A stretch of DNA of 64,000 nt, from contig OX344758.2 of the NCBI GenBank assembly GCA_947034885.2, positions 5,830,501 through 5,894,500 of the forward strand, read 5' to 3'. This document shows positions 62,060 to 64,000 of the stretch, one piece after another; positions within the stretch are counted from its first letter, which is position 1, and the number at the start of each line of letters is the position of its first letter. Made by a program: the position numbers and the translations under genes. The notes under the pieces were generated by a model that made no database searches, was not told the origin of the DNA, and saw only the letters and a list, made by a program, of their open reading frames with translations. Source of the DNA: Thuidium tamariscinum (lineage: Eukaryota > Streptophyta > Bryopsida > Hypnales > Thuidiaceae).

Positions 62060-62349
62060 CATTAGGGGATTTTTGAGGCCATTGGAAGATTGCGGGTTCC
62101 CGAACTACGGGAACGTAGTTTTTGACATGTGAATAGGAATCTTACGTGGTTGAGAGAGTGCCATGTCATTAAAAAAATTTGAAAAAAAATAAAAAAAATA
62201 GGGATTTTTTTCATATTTCAGGACCCCCCAATTTTATTTTATTTTATTTTTTGGGTAAATGCTGGCCTAACAACGGCCAGCAGTTACGGGAATAGTTTTG
62301 GGGAATAGCCCTAAAACGGCCCTTTGGAGGCCTCAAATCTCCTTTAATG
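62060..62349. mobile_element. Terminal-inverted-repeat element, ~290 bp
   Basis: Left end CATTAGGGGATTTTTGAGGCC is mirrored by GGCCTCAAATCTCCTTTAATG at the right (17 or so of 21 match). The interior has GTTCCCGAACTACGGGAACG, a 9-bp perfect inverted repeat, and TTACGGGAATAGTTTTGGGG. No coding sequence. It abuts the family D foldback. Confidence 0.65.
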
Positions 62350-62559
62350 ATTTGAATTAACTAGATATGAGAGGTTGAGATTTTAGTAATCCTAATTTAC
62401 ATATTCCATATTAGTTGTTGTACCTCCTACCACCCCTCTTGTATAAAGAGCTTGTCCTCTCAATCAAATTCACTTACAACAAATGGCTTTGAAACCATAT
62501 GAGGTGGTGACCCAACACTATTACTTCACCATAAAAAATGCTAAGGTTTTGTACGATGC

Positions 62560-63400
62560 ATTTTATTTTTTTGCCTTCCCAATGGACAGTCATTGATGGC
62601 CACACTATTTTGGACCCAAATTTGTTTCTAATAAATTTTAAAAATTGATTAACTACTACAATTTTTCTACCCTTTCAATGGTCAGTAGTTAACGACAATG
62701 CTTTTAGGACCCAAGTTTGCTTTCAATACAGGTTAGGAATTGATCAAATGTTGTAACTTTTTTATCTTCTCAATGGGCAGCCGTTAACGGCTACAATTTT
62801 TGGACCCAAATTTATTTTCAAGAAATTCTAAAAATTAATCAACTATTACAATTTTTCTACCCTTTCAATGGGCAATTGTCAATGGCATTGCTTTTTGAAT
62901 TCAAGTTTGCTTTCAATACAAGTTAGGAATTGATCAAATGGTGTAATTTTTCTACCTTCTCAAGGGGCAGCCGTTAACGGCTACGATTTTTGAATCCAAA
63001 TTTATTTTCAAGAAATTTTAGAAATTAATCAACTACTACAATTTTTCTACCCTTTCAATAGGCATTCATTAACAGCAATGCTTTTTGAACCCAAGTTTGC
63101 TTTCAACACATATTAGGAATTGATCAAATACTAAAATTTCTCTACTTTCTCAAGGGGCAGCCATTAATAGCTATGGTTTTTGGTTTCAAGTTTGCTTTCA
63201 ATACACAATAGGAATTGATCAAATATTGTAATTTTTCTACCTTCTCAATGGGTAGTTGTTAACGACCATGATTTTTGAACCCAAATTTGCTTTCAATATA
63301 TGCTAAGAATTGGTCAAATGTTATTATTTTTTTGCACTCCTAGTGCATAGCCATGTTTAGGGTTGCTTCCAATCATTTGGCCAATCCCTTACACAAACAA
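62560..63400. repeat. 95-bp tandem repeat array, about nine units
   Basis: The GG(G)CAGCCGTTAACGGC marker or its variants occurs at 62586, 62681, 62776, 62871, 62966, 63061, 63156, 63251 and ~63346, exactly 95 bp apart. Odd and even units alternate between two subtypes (ATTTATTTTCAAGAAATT and AAGTTTGCTTTCAATACA), so a 190-bp dimer is the higher-order unit. No coding frame persists. Confidence 0.92.
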
Positions 63401-64000
63401 AGATGTTTGAATATTGGGTGTGATTTACATTTCATTTTTGAATTACATTAGTCATTTTTATAGTGCATGACAATTGATTTCATTTGGACATCATTTCAAA
63501 GATTTTTATCAAGCAAATCTACAAACACAAAGATTAGATGTTGCACTTTAGCCTCTTTATCTAAATCAACTATAGTTATAATTGTATGACTTTTTGAAGA
63601 AGGAAATCATAAAGACTCTTCTTATCTTGAGTAATTGAAATATCAATTGAGAATAATTTCAAAAATCAATATTCTTTTATGTCATATGAAATCTTTCCAA
63701 ATTGTAAGGTTTTTTTTTTAAGAATGATGTCGTGAATCTAAGTACACACTTTGTTACTTATTGTTACATAGAAATGAGTATATTTTTCTATGTGGCCTTG
63801 GAGAACAATGAGGGAAAGACAATAGATGTTATGGATGTTATTATTAAATTAAAGAGTACGAATTGGATGCAAGCAAAAGTTACAATTCATATAGAATTGA
63901 AAAATGATGAAAGTCTCAAAGTTTTTCTAGCAAGATGTTTATGGGATACAATGGCAATCACTATCTCCAAAGACAATTTACTATTATCAATTGAGATCAT
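63401..64000. other. AT-rich end of window, nothing recognised
   Basis: No open frame of note, no repeat boundary found. Confidence 0.3.

Noticed and set aside
62560..63400. CRISPR or centromeric satellite
   Set aside because: Units of 95 bp have no spacers, and nine copies are too few to argue for a centromere.
1..64000. LTR retrotransposons
   Set aside because: No pair of direct repeats with TG...CA ends, primer-binding site or gag-pol motif was found, although diverged solo LTRs could escape reading by eye.

Overview
The window looks like nuclear DNA from a land plant or close streptophyte relative. It is AT-rich, its coding sequence is split by GT-AG introns, it encodes a plastid-type dehydroascorbate reductase and a plant-type GH17 beta-1,3-glucanase, and it carries CACTA transposons with the plant CACTACAAGAAA terminus. 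Gene density (about one gene per 13 kb), short introns (about 100-1,060 bp) and the LINE remnant leave the lineage open. A non-seed plant is my guess, not a demonstrated point. All gene models below were spliced by eye; in each one exon phases agree and splice sites are GT-AG.

Five protein genes could be assembled, all on the minus strand: a HIG1-domain mitochondrial protein (4265-5597), a secreted GH17 glucanase (9133-10787), a four-helix membrane protein resembling a small plant-conserved family (22545-24227, last exon unresolved), a chloroplast-type dehydroascorbate reductase (30800-33212, seven exons) and a bZIP transcription factor (39932-42343, five exons). They do unrelated jobs and nothing suggests an operon or gene cluster. 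A further GC-richer stretch (11687-12010) may hold an exon of an unidentified gene.

The rest is mostly non-coding repeat. The best-defined element is a 3.6-kb non-autonomous CACTA transposon (13886-17513) with perfect termini, a TAA duplication and an internal array of about eleven 136-bp repeats rich in ACGT-core motifs. It sits inside an older repeat (family A, TTAA-bordered inverted termini) that also holds another inserted element (family B). Further elements are miniature CACTA elements, a Mutator-like MITE, two other terminal-inverted-repeat elements, a near-perfect 175-bp foldback, four copies of a ~320-bp family (C), a 5'-truncated LINE with a likely target duplication, and tandem arrays of 95, 69 and 169 bp. 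Two GC-rich islands at about 51.1-51.5 kb and 53.5-54.5 kb have promoter-like features but no recognisable gene. I recognised no intact transposase or reverse transcriptase, no LTR retrotransposon, no rRNA or tRNA gene and no CRISPR array.
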